Below, one piece after another: positions 23,530-31,766 of a stretch of DNA of 38,984 nt (the stretch's first letter is position 1; each line of letters starts with the position of its first letter). This DNA comes from Rhodospirillaceae bacterium. Its GTDB lineage: Bacteria > Pseudomonadota > Alphaproteobacteria > Rhodospirillales > UBA2165. A program made the translations under genes and the position numbers. Under the pieces are notes generated by a model that saw only the letters and a program-made list of their open reading frames with translations, did no database searches and was not told the DNA's origin. The stretch covers positions 1 through 38,984 of the forward strand of contig JABIHH010000082.1 in the NCBI GenBank assembly GCA_018649725.1, read 5' to 3'.

Positions 23530-25743
23530 GTGCAAAACAATCTCAGCGACGGATTTGTGCATCTTAATAACGGTGATTTGACGAGCGCCCGTGCGGCCTT
23601 TCAGATGGCTCTGAATTTTGACGCCAATGATGTTGGCGCACTCAGCGGTATGGCAGCCGTCCTCCACGGCGAGCAAGATTTTACTGGCGCGCTGGGTAAT
23701 TCCGAGGCGGCCCTCAAACTTGATCCGCGTAATGCTGAACTCCATGTTCATCATGCGCAATATCTGCTGAGCGCCGGTCGGGGTGACGAAGCCAAATCTT
23801 ATTTGAGCAAAGCTGCCCGCTTCGGCGCTGATGCACCCGATACGCTTTATAATTTGGGCGTGCTTTATTCAATGATGGGCGAATTCCGAGAAGCCAAAAA
23901 AAACCTGCTGAAAGCCAGCAAGCTCAACAAAGATGATCCCCAAACGCTGATGACTTTGGGCAGCGTTTGCACTGAGTTAGGCGATTTTACCCAAGCCGTG
24001 AAATCCCTCACCCGCTGCCAGGAACTTGTGCCCGGCTCGCCCGAAGTCAGCCATCAACTTGGCAATTTATATTTCCAGCAAGGCGATTTTGATAATGCTT
24101 TGAAATCGCTGAAGCATTGTCTAGCGATTGATGCCGCCAATAGCGACGCTTATCTCAGCCTCTCGGCCGTCTATTTTAAAATAGGTCAGATTGATCCGGC
24201 GATCGAAGCCTGCGAGCGGGCGCTACAACTCGACCCATCAGACGCCAGCACCCATTACAACATTGCCAAATATTACGGGCTGAGGAAAAACCTTGAAAAA
24301 GCGTTGGTGCACAGTAAGCAGGCCTTTGAGCTTAACCCGGCTGATAGCGATGCGGCTGCGACCTATTACCAATTTCGGCGCCAAGCCTGTGACTGGCAAG
24401 ACCTGGAGACCTTGAGCGCTCAATTGGATGCCTTCCTATCCGACCAAGCCCTCGAGCCAACTTCCGAACTGCCTTTCATCAATGTGTTTAGAAGTGCGGA
24501 TTCGGCGACAAATCTGCGCGTCGCCCAGGCCCGCTCCGCCAAAATATCTGCTGGTATCTCTGGCGATGGATTCCTAAAACGCATAGAGCGCCGCCGCGAG
24601 AAAAAAAACGCACCCCCCATTAACATCGGCTATGTCTCGAGCGACTTTAGAGACCATCCGACCGGTCATCTCATGCAACATTTCTTTGGCCTGCACGACC
24701 GCAGCAAATTTCGCATCCACGCTTATTCGCATGGACCGAACGATGCCAGCCCTTACCGGCAAACCATAGAAGGCGAATGCGGCAGCTTTACCGATATCAG
24801 CGGCCTTGATGATTTCGAAGCCGCCAAACGCATCAACAATGACAACATTGATATCTTAGTCGATCTGAACGTCCATATTACCGGCGAACGCATGGGGATT
24901 TGTGCCCATCGCCCCGCGCCGGTCCAAATCAATATGCTGGCGTATCCCGGCACTTCAGGTGCCAGCTATTATGATTTCATTGTCACCGATCAAATTAACA
25001 CGCCGCTGGAAGACGAAGATTTTTTCAGTGAGAAGTTCCTCATCCTACCGGACACCTACTTTATCACCGATGCCAAAAGTGAAATATCGGACCGAATTTT
25101 CAGCCGCGCAGAATGCGGCTTACCGGCGACATTAAAGGATGGTGCTGTCTTTGCCTGCTTTAATAACAGCTACAAGATTGAGCCCCAAATATTTGCGTCA
25201 TGGCTCAACATCTTAGAAAAATCGCCCGGCAGTGTGTTGTGGCTGTTTGCCAATAACGAGCTCTGCCAAACCAATTTGCGCCGCCTCACCACTGAGCGGG
25301 GAATTGGTGAAAACCGTTTGGTCTTTGCAGAAGATTTGCCCAAGCCTGACCATCTGGCCCGGCTCGCCATTGCTGATCTGGCGTTAGATACGGGAATCTA
25401 TGGTGGCCACACGACGACCGCGGATGCACTCCTGGTGGGCGTGCCGACGGCAACGCAGCTCGGCAGCCATTTTGCGTCCCGCGCCTCCAGTTCAATCTTG
25501 AACGCACTCGGTATGTCGGAACTGATTTGTCCAGATATTGAGGCTTATGAAGAACTGGCCCTAAAGCTCAGCTCTGATGGCGCAGAATTGCAACGTCTCA
25601 AAGCTAAAATCGAGGAAAATAAGGTGAGCCATCCGCTATTTGATGGCGTGACTTACATGTGCCATTTTGAAGCTGGCTTGGAAGCCGCTTATCAGATGTG
25701 GCTGGAAAACCGAGAGTTCAACCATATCACTGTTGAGATCTAG
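23530..25743 (+). CDS. TPR protein with O-GlcNAc transferase-like (SPINDLY, GT41) domain
   Basis: A protein of 737 residues from a GTG at 23530, chosen because the TPR sequence begins there. The longer open frame overlaps the FkbM gene by about 115 bases with non-natural residues. About eight TPR repeats span residues 4-280 (for example APDTLYNLGVLYSMMGEFRE and PEVSHQLGNLYFQQGDFDNA). The catalytic half begins INIGYVSSDFRDHPTGHLMQ (His376 matches the OGT catalytic-pocket His) and continues with RPAPVQINMLAYPGTSGASY, CFNNSYKIEPQIF (the UDP-contacting Lys) and a late GGHTTTADALLVGVPT. GT41 enzymes transfer a sugar to Ser/Thr of proteins; bacterial members modify surface or flagellar proteins. 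The target is unknown. It ends in a CTAG shared with the next gene's stop. Confidence 0.92.
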   Translation: MQNNLSDGFVHLNNGDLTSARAAFQMALNFDANDVGALSGMAAVLHGEQDFTGALGNSEAALKLDPRNAELHVHHAQYLLSAGRGDEAKSYLSKAARFGADAPDTLYNLGVLYSMMGEFREAKKNLLKASKLNKDDPQTLMTLGSVCTELGDFTQAVKSLTRCQELVPGSPEVSHQLGNLYFQQGDFDNALKSLKHCLAIDAANSDAYLSLSAVYFKIGQIDPAIEACERALQLDPSDASTHYNIAKYYGLRKNLEKALVHSKQAFELNPADSDAAATYYQFRRQACDWQDLETLSAQLDAFLSDQALEPTSELPFINVFRSADSATNLRVAQARSAKISAGISGDGFLKRIERRREKKNAPPINIGYVSSDFRDHPTGHLMQHFFGLHDRSKFRIHAYSHGPNDASPYRQTIEGECGSFTDISGLDDFEAAKRINNDNIDILVDLNVHITGERMGICAHRPAPVQINMLAYPGTSGASYYDFIVTDQINTPLEDEDFFSEKFLILPDTYFITDAKSEISDRIFSRAECGLPATLKDGAVFACFNNSYKIEPQIFASWLNILEKSPGSVLWLFANNELCQTNLRRLTTERGIGENRLVFAEDLPKPDHLARLAIADLALDTGIYGGHTTTADALLVGVPTATQLGSHFASRASSSILNALGMSELICPDIEAYEELALKLSSDGAELQRLKAKIEENKVSHPLFDGVTYMCHFEAGLEAAYQMWLENREFNHITVEI

Positions 25744-26033
25744 TCAACCCGTTCGAGCCGTTGAATGATCCGCTCTTCGATGAGCGGCGCGGTTTCTTGA
25801 ACGTAGCGGGTAAAGTGCGGGGTCTGTTGGTGATTGTCGAAGGCGGCCTCGTCATCATAGACTTCATAGAGATGGACGATATCCTCCTTGCCTTCTGGAA
25901 TGAGAATATGAAATAGCTGACAGCCGGGCTCATCTCTAAGCGCGCCTTCTGCATCATGCTCAATATGCGACAGATAGTCGTCGAGATTACCGGGTTTGAG
26001 CTTAATCGTTACGAATATTGCAAAGGCAGACAT
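25740..26033 (-). CDS. antibiotic biosynthesis monooxygenase-domain protein (YgiN-like)
   Basis: A protein of 97 residues with the ABM dimeric ferredoxin-like fold: FAIFVTIKLKPGNLDDYLSH, then ALRDEPGCQLFHILIPEGKE, then VHLYEVYDDEAAFDNHQQTP and HFTRYV. Such small proteins are cofactor-free monooxygenases acting on quinols or related aromatics; YgiN is a quinol monooxygenase. It is convergent with the OGT-like gene, and the two stop codons overlap in CTAG. A simple stress or quinone-handling role is likely but unproven. Confidence 0.88.
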   Translation of the reverse strand: MSAFAIFVTIKLKPGNLDDYLSHIEHDAEGALRDEPGCQLFHILIPEGKEDIVHLYEVYDDEAAFDNHQQTPHFTRYVQETAPLIEERIIQRLERVD

Positions 26034-26089
26034 GTTCGATCCTTCTGAGATTTGGTCGGAGCATAGCTAAAATTGCCGGTTAAGTCCGA

Positions 26090-26539
26090 TTAATCGGATT
26101 TCTCCGAGACATCACACTCCAGGCGGTATTCAATAGTGCCAATCTTCTTGAGCTGAGCGAGGCTCCCGCCCTCTTTGCGTGCCTGTTTTTGGAACGCTTT
26201 ATAGAGCACAGCCCGCAATTCTCCTTTGATATCTTCATCGAGAATTTCAAAGCTCGCCGGCAGGCTAACGCTGTCTGCCTTTTTTGATTTCGCCTTTTTA
26301 GCAGTTTTGTTATTGCTGAATATGTTAGCCCAGCCGGAGCGGTACTCATCCGTTGCGACACTTGAGAAATGGCTGATCGAAGATTGCGATGCCGATTTAT
26401 TCTCGCTCTTGGTCTCGCTCTTGGTCTCGCTTTTAGCTTCGTTCTTCTTTTCGCTTTTGCTATCCGCCGACTTGGTCTCAGTCTTTTCGGATTTAGCGGG
26501 TTTAGAAGTTTCTTTTTTGGCTGTTTTGGTATCGCTCAT
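26090..26539 (-). CDS. Lys/Ser/Glu-rich hypothetical protein
   Basis: A protein of 149 residues from the ATG at 26537-26539 (MSDTKTAKKETSKPAK); ATGs at 26545 and 26584 are also in frame. The first 55 residues are a low-complexity, highly basic tail with near-perfect ETKS tetrapeptide repeats (EAKSETKSETKSENKS). A SHFSSVATDEYRSGWANIFS segment follows. A compact C-terminal domain comes last: LPASFEILDEDIKGELRAVL, then KAFQKQARKEGGSLAQLKKI, then GTIEYRLECDV. The family is not recognised. The basic tail may contact nucleic acid or the nucleoid, by analogy with other Lys-rich tails. Confidence 0.7.
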   Translation of the reverse strand: MSDTKTAKKETSKPAKSEKTETKSADSKSEKKNEAKSETKSETKSENKSASQSSISHFSSVATDEYRSGWANIFSNNKTAKKAKSKKADSVSLPASFEILDEDIKGELRAVLYKAFQKQARKEGGSLAQLKKIGTIEYRLECDVSEKSD

Positions 26540-26642
26540 TTTCATCAACTCTCTGGGTGAACAATTGTCGCGGTCGTCTAGCAAATTTTATCCGACTGCG
26601 ACAAGCCTTTTTAATCACGCCAGGGCCTGTTAAGGGTGAAAG

Positions 26643-27038
26643 ATGCTGAAAACAAATATTAAAAAATTGGCTCAAATCGTTGATCTCTCCGAGCAGGAAC
26701 TCATCGAATTAGATGCCAAAATAGAGGCTGCGATTATTGCTGAGATCGATATTTTCCAAAATCGGGCAGAGCGTGAGACCATCCTCATTCGTTTTCTCAA
26801 CCCCGCCGATCTGGCCCTCTATGAGCCGACCTATTTTGAACAATTTAAGACGCCCACCGTTCATAGCTTCTTTATCGAGCGCGCCCAACAAGCGATCGAA
26901 CGGATCGGTGGCGAAGTGACAATTGCCTATATGGAATCGGCTTATTACGAGACCTGGCTCGGCGTCAACGATTTCGATGACAGCCCCAACCTTCGCATCG
27001 CTTGGGCCCGTCAACAGCTGCGGGGTTTATCCAATTAA
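26643..27038 (+). CDS. hypothetical soluble protein, 131 residues
   Basis: The ATG at 26643 follows AGGGTGAAAG, a fair ribosome-binding site. The N-terminus is helical (MLKTNIKKLAQIVDLSEQEL), the middle has LIRFLNPADLALYEPTYFEQ, and the C-terminus has an acidic YYETWLGVNDFDDSPNLRIA. Codon use resembles its neighbours. I do not recognise a family and see no signal peptide or membrane segment. It is divergent from the Lys-rich gene, sharing a 103-base promoter region, and lies 28 bases before the EamA transporter, so the two may be co-transcribed. Confidence 0.72.
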   Translation: MLKTNIKKLAQIVDLSEQELIELDAKIEAAIIAEIDIFQNRAERETILIRFLNPADLALYEPTYFEQFKTPTVHSFFIERAQQAIERIGGEVTIAYMESAYYETWLGVNDFDDSPNLRIAWARQQLRGLSN

Positions 27039-27066
27039 TCAACAGATTAAGAGGCGTTTTTAAACT

Positions 27067-27909
27067 TTGGACTTAACAGTTACAGCAATGGTTTTGCTCG
27101 CCGCCCTGCTTCATGCAGGGTGGAATGCAATCTATAAAGGCCAGGGTAGCGGGCTCGCGACCGGTGTCGTTATCACCATCGGGATGGGCGGCGCATCGGC
27201 GTTGGCGTTACCTTTTGTGCCAATCCCAGCGCCGGAAAGTTGGGGCTATTTTGCCGCCTCGGTCGCGTTGCATTTGTGCTACCGTTTATTTCTCTCTGCC
27301 TGTTATCGCTACGGTGATCTCGGGCAAGTTTATCCGATATCGCGCGGCACGGGTCCCCTGCTCGTCACCATTGTCAGTTTCTATTGGCTGGGCGAGAAAT
27401 TGCCTGCCCAAGTTATGCTCGGCATCATCGTCGTCATCATTGGTATTGTCAGCCTAGCCTTTCGCGGCGGCGGCATTTCCGCCTTCCACGCGATGCGGCC
27501 CGTTTTGCTCGCAATCGGCACCGGTATCTTCATCGCGGCCTACACCATCGCCGATGGCCTTGGCGCCAGACTTGCTGGCACGCCACATGGCTACATTTTC
27601 TGGTTGATGTTTGTCGACTCATTGGTTTTCGTACCCGTTGTCGGCTATCTCAGACGAGACACTATTCTACAGTTCTCCACCAAAGATTGGCTGATCGGCC
27701 TTGGCGGCGGTGTGATGGCTTTGACGGCCTATTGGTTGTTCGTCTGGGCGATGACGCTCGCCCCGATCGCGCCAGCCGCTGCATTGCGTGAAACCAGCGT
27801 CATCTTTGCCGCCATCATCGGCGCATTGTTCTTGAAAGAATCGTTTGGAAAATGGCGGATTTTAGCCGCTGTTACCGTCACCATCGGCGTGGTTTTGATG
27901 CGATTATAG
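27067..27909 (+). CDS. EamA/DMT-family transporter
   Basis: A protein of 280 residues with about ten membrane helices in two EamA repeats. The first repeat ends in the RGTGPLLVTIVSFYWLGEKL signature. The second ends with APAAALRETSVIFAAIIGAL and FLKESFGKWRI, the matching conserved helix and loop. DMT permeases export amino acids, nucleotides or metabolites across the inner membrane; the substrate is unknown. The start is a TTG at 27067 with AGAGG about 15 bases upstream; an internal ATG (residue 8) is possible but would trim the first helix. Its end overlaps the convergent hydrolase gene by 6 bases. Confidence 0.9.
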   Translation: MDLTVTAMVLLAALLHAGWNAIYKGQGSGLATGVVITIGMGGASALALPFVPIPAPESWGYFAASVALHLCYRLFLSACYRYGDLGQVYPISRGTGPLLVTIVSFYWLGEKLPAQVMLGIIVVIIGIVSLAFRGGGISAFHAMRPVLLAIGTGIFIAAYTIADGLGARLAGTPHGYIFWLMFVDSLVFVPVVGYLRRDTILQFSTKDWLIGLGGGVMALTAYWLFVWAMTLAPIAPAAALRETSVIFAAIIGALFLKESFGKWRILAAVTVTIGVVLMRL

Positions 27910-28722
27910 CTGGTCTCTATGCCTAAGCAAAAATTCCAGCACCGTTTCAGTGAATAGCTCAGATTGCTCCAGATTAATCAGATGGCCTGATTTGGGGATG
28001 ATCTTCAACTCACAGTTTTTAATTTTGGCGGCCATCTCTTGGCCGGTATTTGGTGGTGTCAGGCTGTCATGTTCGCCGTAAATCAATATTGTCGGCACAG
28101 CAATTTTCTCAAGCGCAGCCGTCTGATCAAATAAAGTCGTCGCCTTCACCGTCTTGATATAGCTTTCCTTGTGCAGACATTTCATGCTGTCGACGAGCTG
28201 ATTGAATTGCGCTTCTGTCGCGTGCGGGCCGACCAGAGATTTGGCTATAATCGGAGCTATATCCATGACCTCTTTGCCTTCTTCCACCAGGGGTTTGAGC
28301 CGGAGATCAATGAAATTTTGCTTTTCCGCAGCACTGAAATTATTAAAGCCGGAAAAACAGGCGACCAAAGTCAGCGTCTTTACCCGCTCCGGGAACAGAG
28401 CATAAAAGCTCTGAGATATGCGTCCGCCCATCGAGAGCCCGCCGATATGCGCTTTCTCAACGCCAAAATGATCGAGCACCTGGACAAGATCGCGGGCAAA
28501 TTCATTAAAATCCAACTCGCCCTCATAGTCATCGCTATCGCCATAACCGCGCGCATCCCAGGCAACGACGTGGAAATGCTCGGAAAGCGCCTCAATCTGT
28601 TCGGTCCAATTGGTCCGATTGCCGCCAATGCCATGCATCAGCATCAGCAACTCCCCCTCGCCGGCATGATCGATCACCAGAGAAGGGTTGGCTAAAATGC
28701 GCTCGGTTTTAATCTCAGCCAT
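27904..28722 (-). CDS. alpha/beta hydrolase (enol-lactonase-like)
   Basis: A protein of 272 residues with the classical hydrolase triad. The oxyanion motif is LMHGIGGNRTNW at 29-39, the nucleophile elbow is GGLSMGGRIS with Ser97, the acid Asp is in IYGEHDSLTPP, and the His is in SGHLINLEQ. The arrangement resembles 3-oxoadipate enol-lactonase and related C-C or lactone hydrolases. It begins 3 bases after the SDR stop, so the pair forms a two-gene operon, suggesting consecutive oxidation and hydrolysis of one substrate. Specificity is not determinable. Confidence 0.9.
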   Translation of the reverse strand: MAEIKTERILANPSLVIDHAGEGELLMLMHGIGGNRTNWTEQIEALSEHFHVVAWDARGYGDSDDYEGELDFNEFARDLVQVLDHFGVEKAHIGGLSMGGRISQSFYALFPERVKTLTLVACFSGFNNFSAAEKQNFIDLRLKPLVEEGKEVMDIAPIIAKSLVGPHATEAQFNQLVDSMKCLHKESYIKTVKATTLFDQTAALEKIAVPTILIYGEHDSLTPPNTGQEMAAKIKNCELKIIPKSGHLINLEQSELFTETVLEFLLRHRDQL

Positions 28723-28725
28723 GGC

Positions 28726-29511
28726 TTACACGTTTTTAATGGTGCCGCCATCGATGCGGATTTGCGAGCCGGTGACGTAGCTGGCCCGCGCGCTCAACAA
28801 AAAGGCTGCAACATCGGCAAATTCTTCAACCGAGCCATAACGACCGGCTGGGATCTGCGCCCAAGATTTCTTTTGCACATCCTCGACGCTGATACCCTGC
28901 TTTTCAGAGGCAAATTTGTCCATATTGACCGTGCGTTCGGTATCAATGCGGCCGGGAATGATCGTATTGACCGTGATGCCGTGCTTGGCGACTTCATTGG
29001 CGAGCGTTTTGGAATAGCTCACAATACCTGAGCGCACCACATTAGAAACCGGAATGGTGGGGATCGGTGCGATCACACCGGAAGACGTCACCGTCAAAAT
29101 TCGCCCCCATTGGCGCTCAATCATCGCCTCCAGGGCGGCTTCTGATATCCGAATAACACTCATCAGCAAAGCCTGCAGCGACGCTTCCCAAATCTCATCA
29201 TCGACACCGATGATATTGCCGCCCGGAGGGCCGCCGGCGTTATTGAGCAAGATCTCTGGCTGCCATTCACCCTGAATTTTTTCGCACATCGCGGCAACCG
29301 CCGCTTTGTCCGTCATGTCGATCGAATAAGCTTCAGCTTCAACGCCGTTTTTAGATTTAAGCTCGGCTACGAGTTCGGCCAAAACGTCTTCCCGCCGGGC
29401 GCCAACAATGACGTTGCAGCCTTCCGCCGCAAGCGCCCTGGCAATACCGGCTCCGATGCCTTGCGAAGCGCCTAAAACCAGCGCTGTTTTACCTTTTATC
29501 CCCAGATCCAT
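28726..29511 (-). CDS. SDR-family oxidoreductase with non-canonical active site
   Basis: A protein of 261 residues with the Rossmann cofactor motif GASQGIGAGIA at 14-24, the structural NNAGG at 90-94 and a C-terminal YVTGSQIRIDGG. The Ser pair SS143-144 is present, but the residue 13 after Ser144, normally Tyr of YxxxK, is Asn157 (PVSNVVRSGIVSYSKTLANE). This SN..R arrangement occurs in a subgroup annotated as 3-oxoacyl reductase-like. The Arg40 after the second strand (VGARR) suggests NADP(H). It is the first gene of a pair with the alpha/beta hydrolase. Confidence 0.9.
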   Translation of the reverse strand: MDLGIKGKTALVLGASQGIGAGIARALAAEGCNVIVGARREDVLAELVAELKSKNGVEAEAYSIDMTDKAAVAAMCEKIQGEWQPEILLNNAGGPPGGNIIGVDDEIWEASLQALLMSVIRISEAALEAMIERQWGRILTVTSSGVIAPIPTIPVSNVVRSGIVSYSKTLANEVAKHGITVNTIIPGRIDTERTVNMDKFASEKQGISVEDVQKKSWAQIPAGRYGSVEEFADVAAFLLSARASYVTGSQIRIDGGTIKNV

Positions 29512-29635
29512 GATTTATTTCCTTTTGTTTCAAACTCAGTTCCAAAGCTTGTTCCGAATGTTCTCACTGTATAAAGTCACGCTCAAACAATTACAAACTT
29601 AGATGCTCCAAAAGCGAGCGATTAGGAAATGATTT

Positions 29636-31234
29636 ATGCGCTTACTTGATCAACCCGGCCGCTCAACTGTCCACTCCTTAAATGGTATGGCCGCGACCTC
29701 CAGCCCGCTTTCTACCGCCACCGCCATCCAAACCTTGATGCTAGGCGGCAACGCGATGGACGCCGCGATTGCAGCCGTTGCCGCGCAATGTGTGGTGGAG
29801 CCACAATCAACCGCAATCGGCGGTGATATGTTCTGCCTCTATAAGCCCCATGACGGTGATCTGATCGCCTTTAACGGCTCCGGCAAAGCACCGGCCGCGG
29901 CAACAGCTCAATGGTATGCCGAGCAAGGTATTACTAAGATCGAGCGGGTCAGCCCGCATTCGGTCACGGTTCCAGGCGTCATCGATGGCTGGTCACAGCT
30001 GATGGCGGCCTATGGCACGAAATCTCTCGGCGATGTTCTCCAGCCCGCCATTCGATTTGCCCATGACGGCTTTCCGGTTCACCACCGCGTTCATGCCGAT
30101 TGGAGCGATTGGGCCGAGGATCTGGCCAATGACCCGACCGCGGCTAAATATTTGCTGATCGACGGCAGAGCACCTGAAATTGGCGAAGTGATCCGCCAGC
30201 CGCTTTTGGGAAAAACGCTGGAACATATTGCCGAGACTGGCCGGGCCGGCTTCTACGAAGGCTGGGTTGCCGAAGACATTGTCTCGTTTTTGCAAGGCAA
30301 AGGCGGACTTCACACCATGGAAGACTTCGCCAATGTCAAAGGTGATTTCGTCACCCCGATCAAGGCTGATTACAAAGGCTATGAAGTATGGGAATGTCCA
30401 CCAAATGGCCAAGGAATTGTGGCGCTGGAAATGCTGAACATTTTGGGCGGGATGGATCTCGCTAAGCTTGATCCGCTCTCCACCGAGCGCCTGCATCTGG
30501 AAATTGAAGCCGCCCGCCTCGCTTATACGGACCGCGATGCTGTCCTTGCCGATCCTTCTCAATCTGATGTGCCGATCGAGAAATGGCTTTCCGAGGAACA
30601 TGCGGCCCATCAGCGCGCCTTGATCGACCGCAGCAAACGGATGGGCGACCTACCGCCGTCCGAATTGTCGGACCACAAAGATACGGTCTATCTCACCGTG
30701 GTTGATAAAGACCGCAATGCGGTGAGCTTTATCAATACTATCTTCTTCCCGTTTGGCAGCGCACAAGTCGCCCCGAAATCCGGCGTCGTGCTGCAAAATC
30801 GCGGCATGGGCTTCTCGCTCGATCCAGACCACCCCAACTGCATCGCACCCAATAAGCGCCCGCTGCACACGATTATTCCCGGCATGTTGATGAAAGACGG
30901 CAAGGCCCAAATGCCGTTTGGCGTGATGGGCGGACAATATCAAGCTGCAGGCCACGCGCACTTCCTCACCAATTTGCTCGAATGGGATATGGATCTGCAA
31001 GAGGCCATTGATTTCACTCGGGTTTTCCCCGATTGGGATGATACAGATAATACCGTTCAAGTCGAAAGCGGCTTGCCGGAAGATATCCGCGCCGAACTCG
31101 AGGCGCTGGGGCACAAAACCTATGTCCCGAACCGTCCCATTGGCGGCGCGCAAGCGATCTGGATTGATTGGGAACGTGGCGTGCTGCGCGGAGGTTCTGA
31201 TCCGAGGAAAGACGGCTGCGCGTTAGGATATTAA
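29636..31234 (+). CDS. ggt: gamma-glutamyltransferase family protein
   Basis: A protein of 532 residues of the Ntn-hydrolase superfamily, a proenzyme that cleaves itself into two subunits. The large-subunit region starts NGMAATSSPLSTATAIQTLM and continues GGNAMDAAIAAVAAQCVVEP and IGGDMF. The autocleavage and catalytic Thr is Thr350 in DHKDTVYLTVVDKDRNAVS, which fits a small subunit of 183 residues. The TIF and PLHTIIPG segments and the GVMGGQYQAAGH oxyanion loop are present. GGT transfers or hydrolyses gamma-glutamyl groups, for example of glutathione. No signal peptide is visible, unlike periplasmic Escherichia coli Ggt, so a cytoplasmic member acting on another gamma-glutamyl or acyl substrate is possible. 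Confidence 0.93.
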   Translation: MRLLDQPGRSTVHSLNGMAATSSPLSTATAIQTLMLGGNAMDAAIAAVAAQCVVEPQSTAIGGDMFCLYKPHDGDLIAFNGSGKAPAAATAQWYAEQGITKIERVSPHSVTVPGVIDGWSQLMAAYGTKSLGDVLQPAIRFAHDGFPVHHRVHADWSDWAEDLANDPTAAKYLLIDGRAPEIGEVIRQPLLGKTLEHIAETGRAGFYEGWVAEDIVSFLQGKGGLHTMEDFANVKGDFVTPIKADYKGYEVWECPPNGQGIVALEMLNILGGMDLAKLDPLSTERLHLEIEAARLAYTDRDAVLADPSQSDVPIEKWLSEEHAAHQRALIDRSKRMGDLPPSELSDHKDTVYLTVVDKDRNAVSFINTIFFPFGSAQVAPKSGVVLQNRGMGFSLDPDHPNCIAPNKRPLHTIIPGMLMKDGKAQMPFGVMGGQYQAAGHAHFLTNLLEWDMDLQEAIDFTRVFPDWDDTDNTVQVESGLPEDIRAELEALGHKTYVPNRPIGGAQAIWIDWERGVLRGGSDPRKDGCALGY

Positions 31235-31266
31235 GCGATATCAATATGTTACGAGATTTTATTCCA

Positions 31267-31288
31267 CAACCAGGGAGTTCCCTAGTTG
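31267..31288. terminator. hairpin downstream of the gamma-glutamyltransferase gene
   Basis: CAACCAGGGA (31267-31276) pairs with TCCCTAGTTG (31279-31288) with one mismatch and a 2-base loop. No T-run follows, so termination is uncertain. Confidence 0.35.
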
Positions 31289-31352
31289 TCATCTGTATCA
31301 ACTATAGATAATATAGTCATATACCGACAGAACGTAGGTGAGGTACAGGACC

Positions 31353-31544
31353 ATGATATTTAATTGGCAGCATTATTTGCAAGAACAGCTACAGTGGGTA
31401 GAATGCCTCATGTCGCGCGCCAATGATTGCGATGAGCGTGAAGAACGCCAGCAACTCTATCTCTTAGCGCAAACGACTTTGCAAGACGCCAGTCAATTGG
31501 TCCAGCAAATGTCGGCTAAAGAAACCACAGCAAGCTTAGTCTGA
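31353..31544 (+). CDS. small hypothetical protein, 63 residues
   Basis: An ATG at 31353 with ACAGGA 5 bases upstream opens a frame translating MIFNWQHYLQEQLQWVECLM, followed by a helical DCDEREERQQLYLLAQTTLQ stretch. It is probably a small all-helical protein. An in-frame GTG at 31338 is an alternative start. The 3' end overlaps the convergent YqaE gene by 9 bases. The family is not recognised. Confidence 0.5.
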   Translation: MIFNWQHYLQEQLQWVECLMSRANDCDEREERQQLYLLAQTTLQDASQLVQQMSAKETTASLV

Positions 31545-31736
31545 ACCCGGTCCACCCGTCGCTTCACGAATTTTTTCATCCGTATTATATTGGCTGAGGG
31601 AATAGACCGACCAAATCGCGGCGGGAATCCAACCGATTAAAGTTATTTGCAAGGCCAGGCAGATGAGCCCCGCAATCGGCTTGCCAATGGTGAAAAATTG
31701 CAACCACGGGATCAGTATGGCAAGTAGTAAGCGCAT
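31536..31736 (-). CDS. YqaE/Pmp3-family membrane peptide
   Basis: A protein of 66 residues with two hydrophobic helices. It matches the YqaE/Pmp3 pattern: PWLQFFTIGKPIAGLICLAL, then QITLIGWIPAAIWSVYSLSQ and YNTDEKIRE. These small inner-membrane proteins respond to salt or membrane stress and affect membrane potential; their exact mechanism is unknown. It lies 30 bases after the upstream secreted-protein gene on the same strand, so they may be co-transcribed. Confidence 0.85.
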   Translation of the reverse strand: MRLLLAILIPWLQFFTIGKPIAGLICLALQITLIGWIPAAIWSVYSLSQYNTDEKIREATGGPGSD

Positions 31737-31766
31737 GTCAGTGCCCCCTCGTTATTAAGATAAACC

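Noticed and set aside
26226..26633. 135-residue plus-strand hydrophobic frame over the Lys-rich gene
   Set aside because: The Leu/Phe/Ser runs are the reverse complement of Lys/Glu/Ser repeats; the minus strand gives a better protein with a plausible start.
29993..30610. 205-residue minus-strand frame inside the gamma-glutamyltransferase gene
   Set aside because: Antisense shadow; the plus-strand protein has full family motifs.
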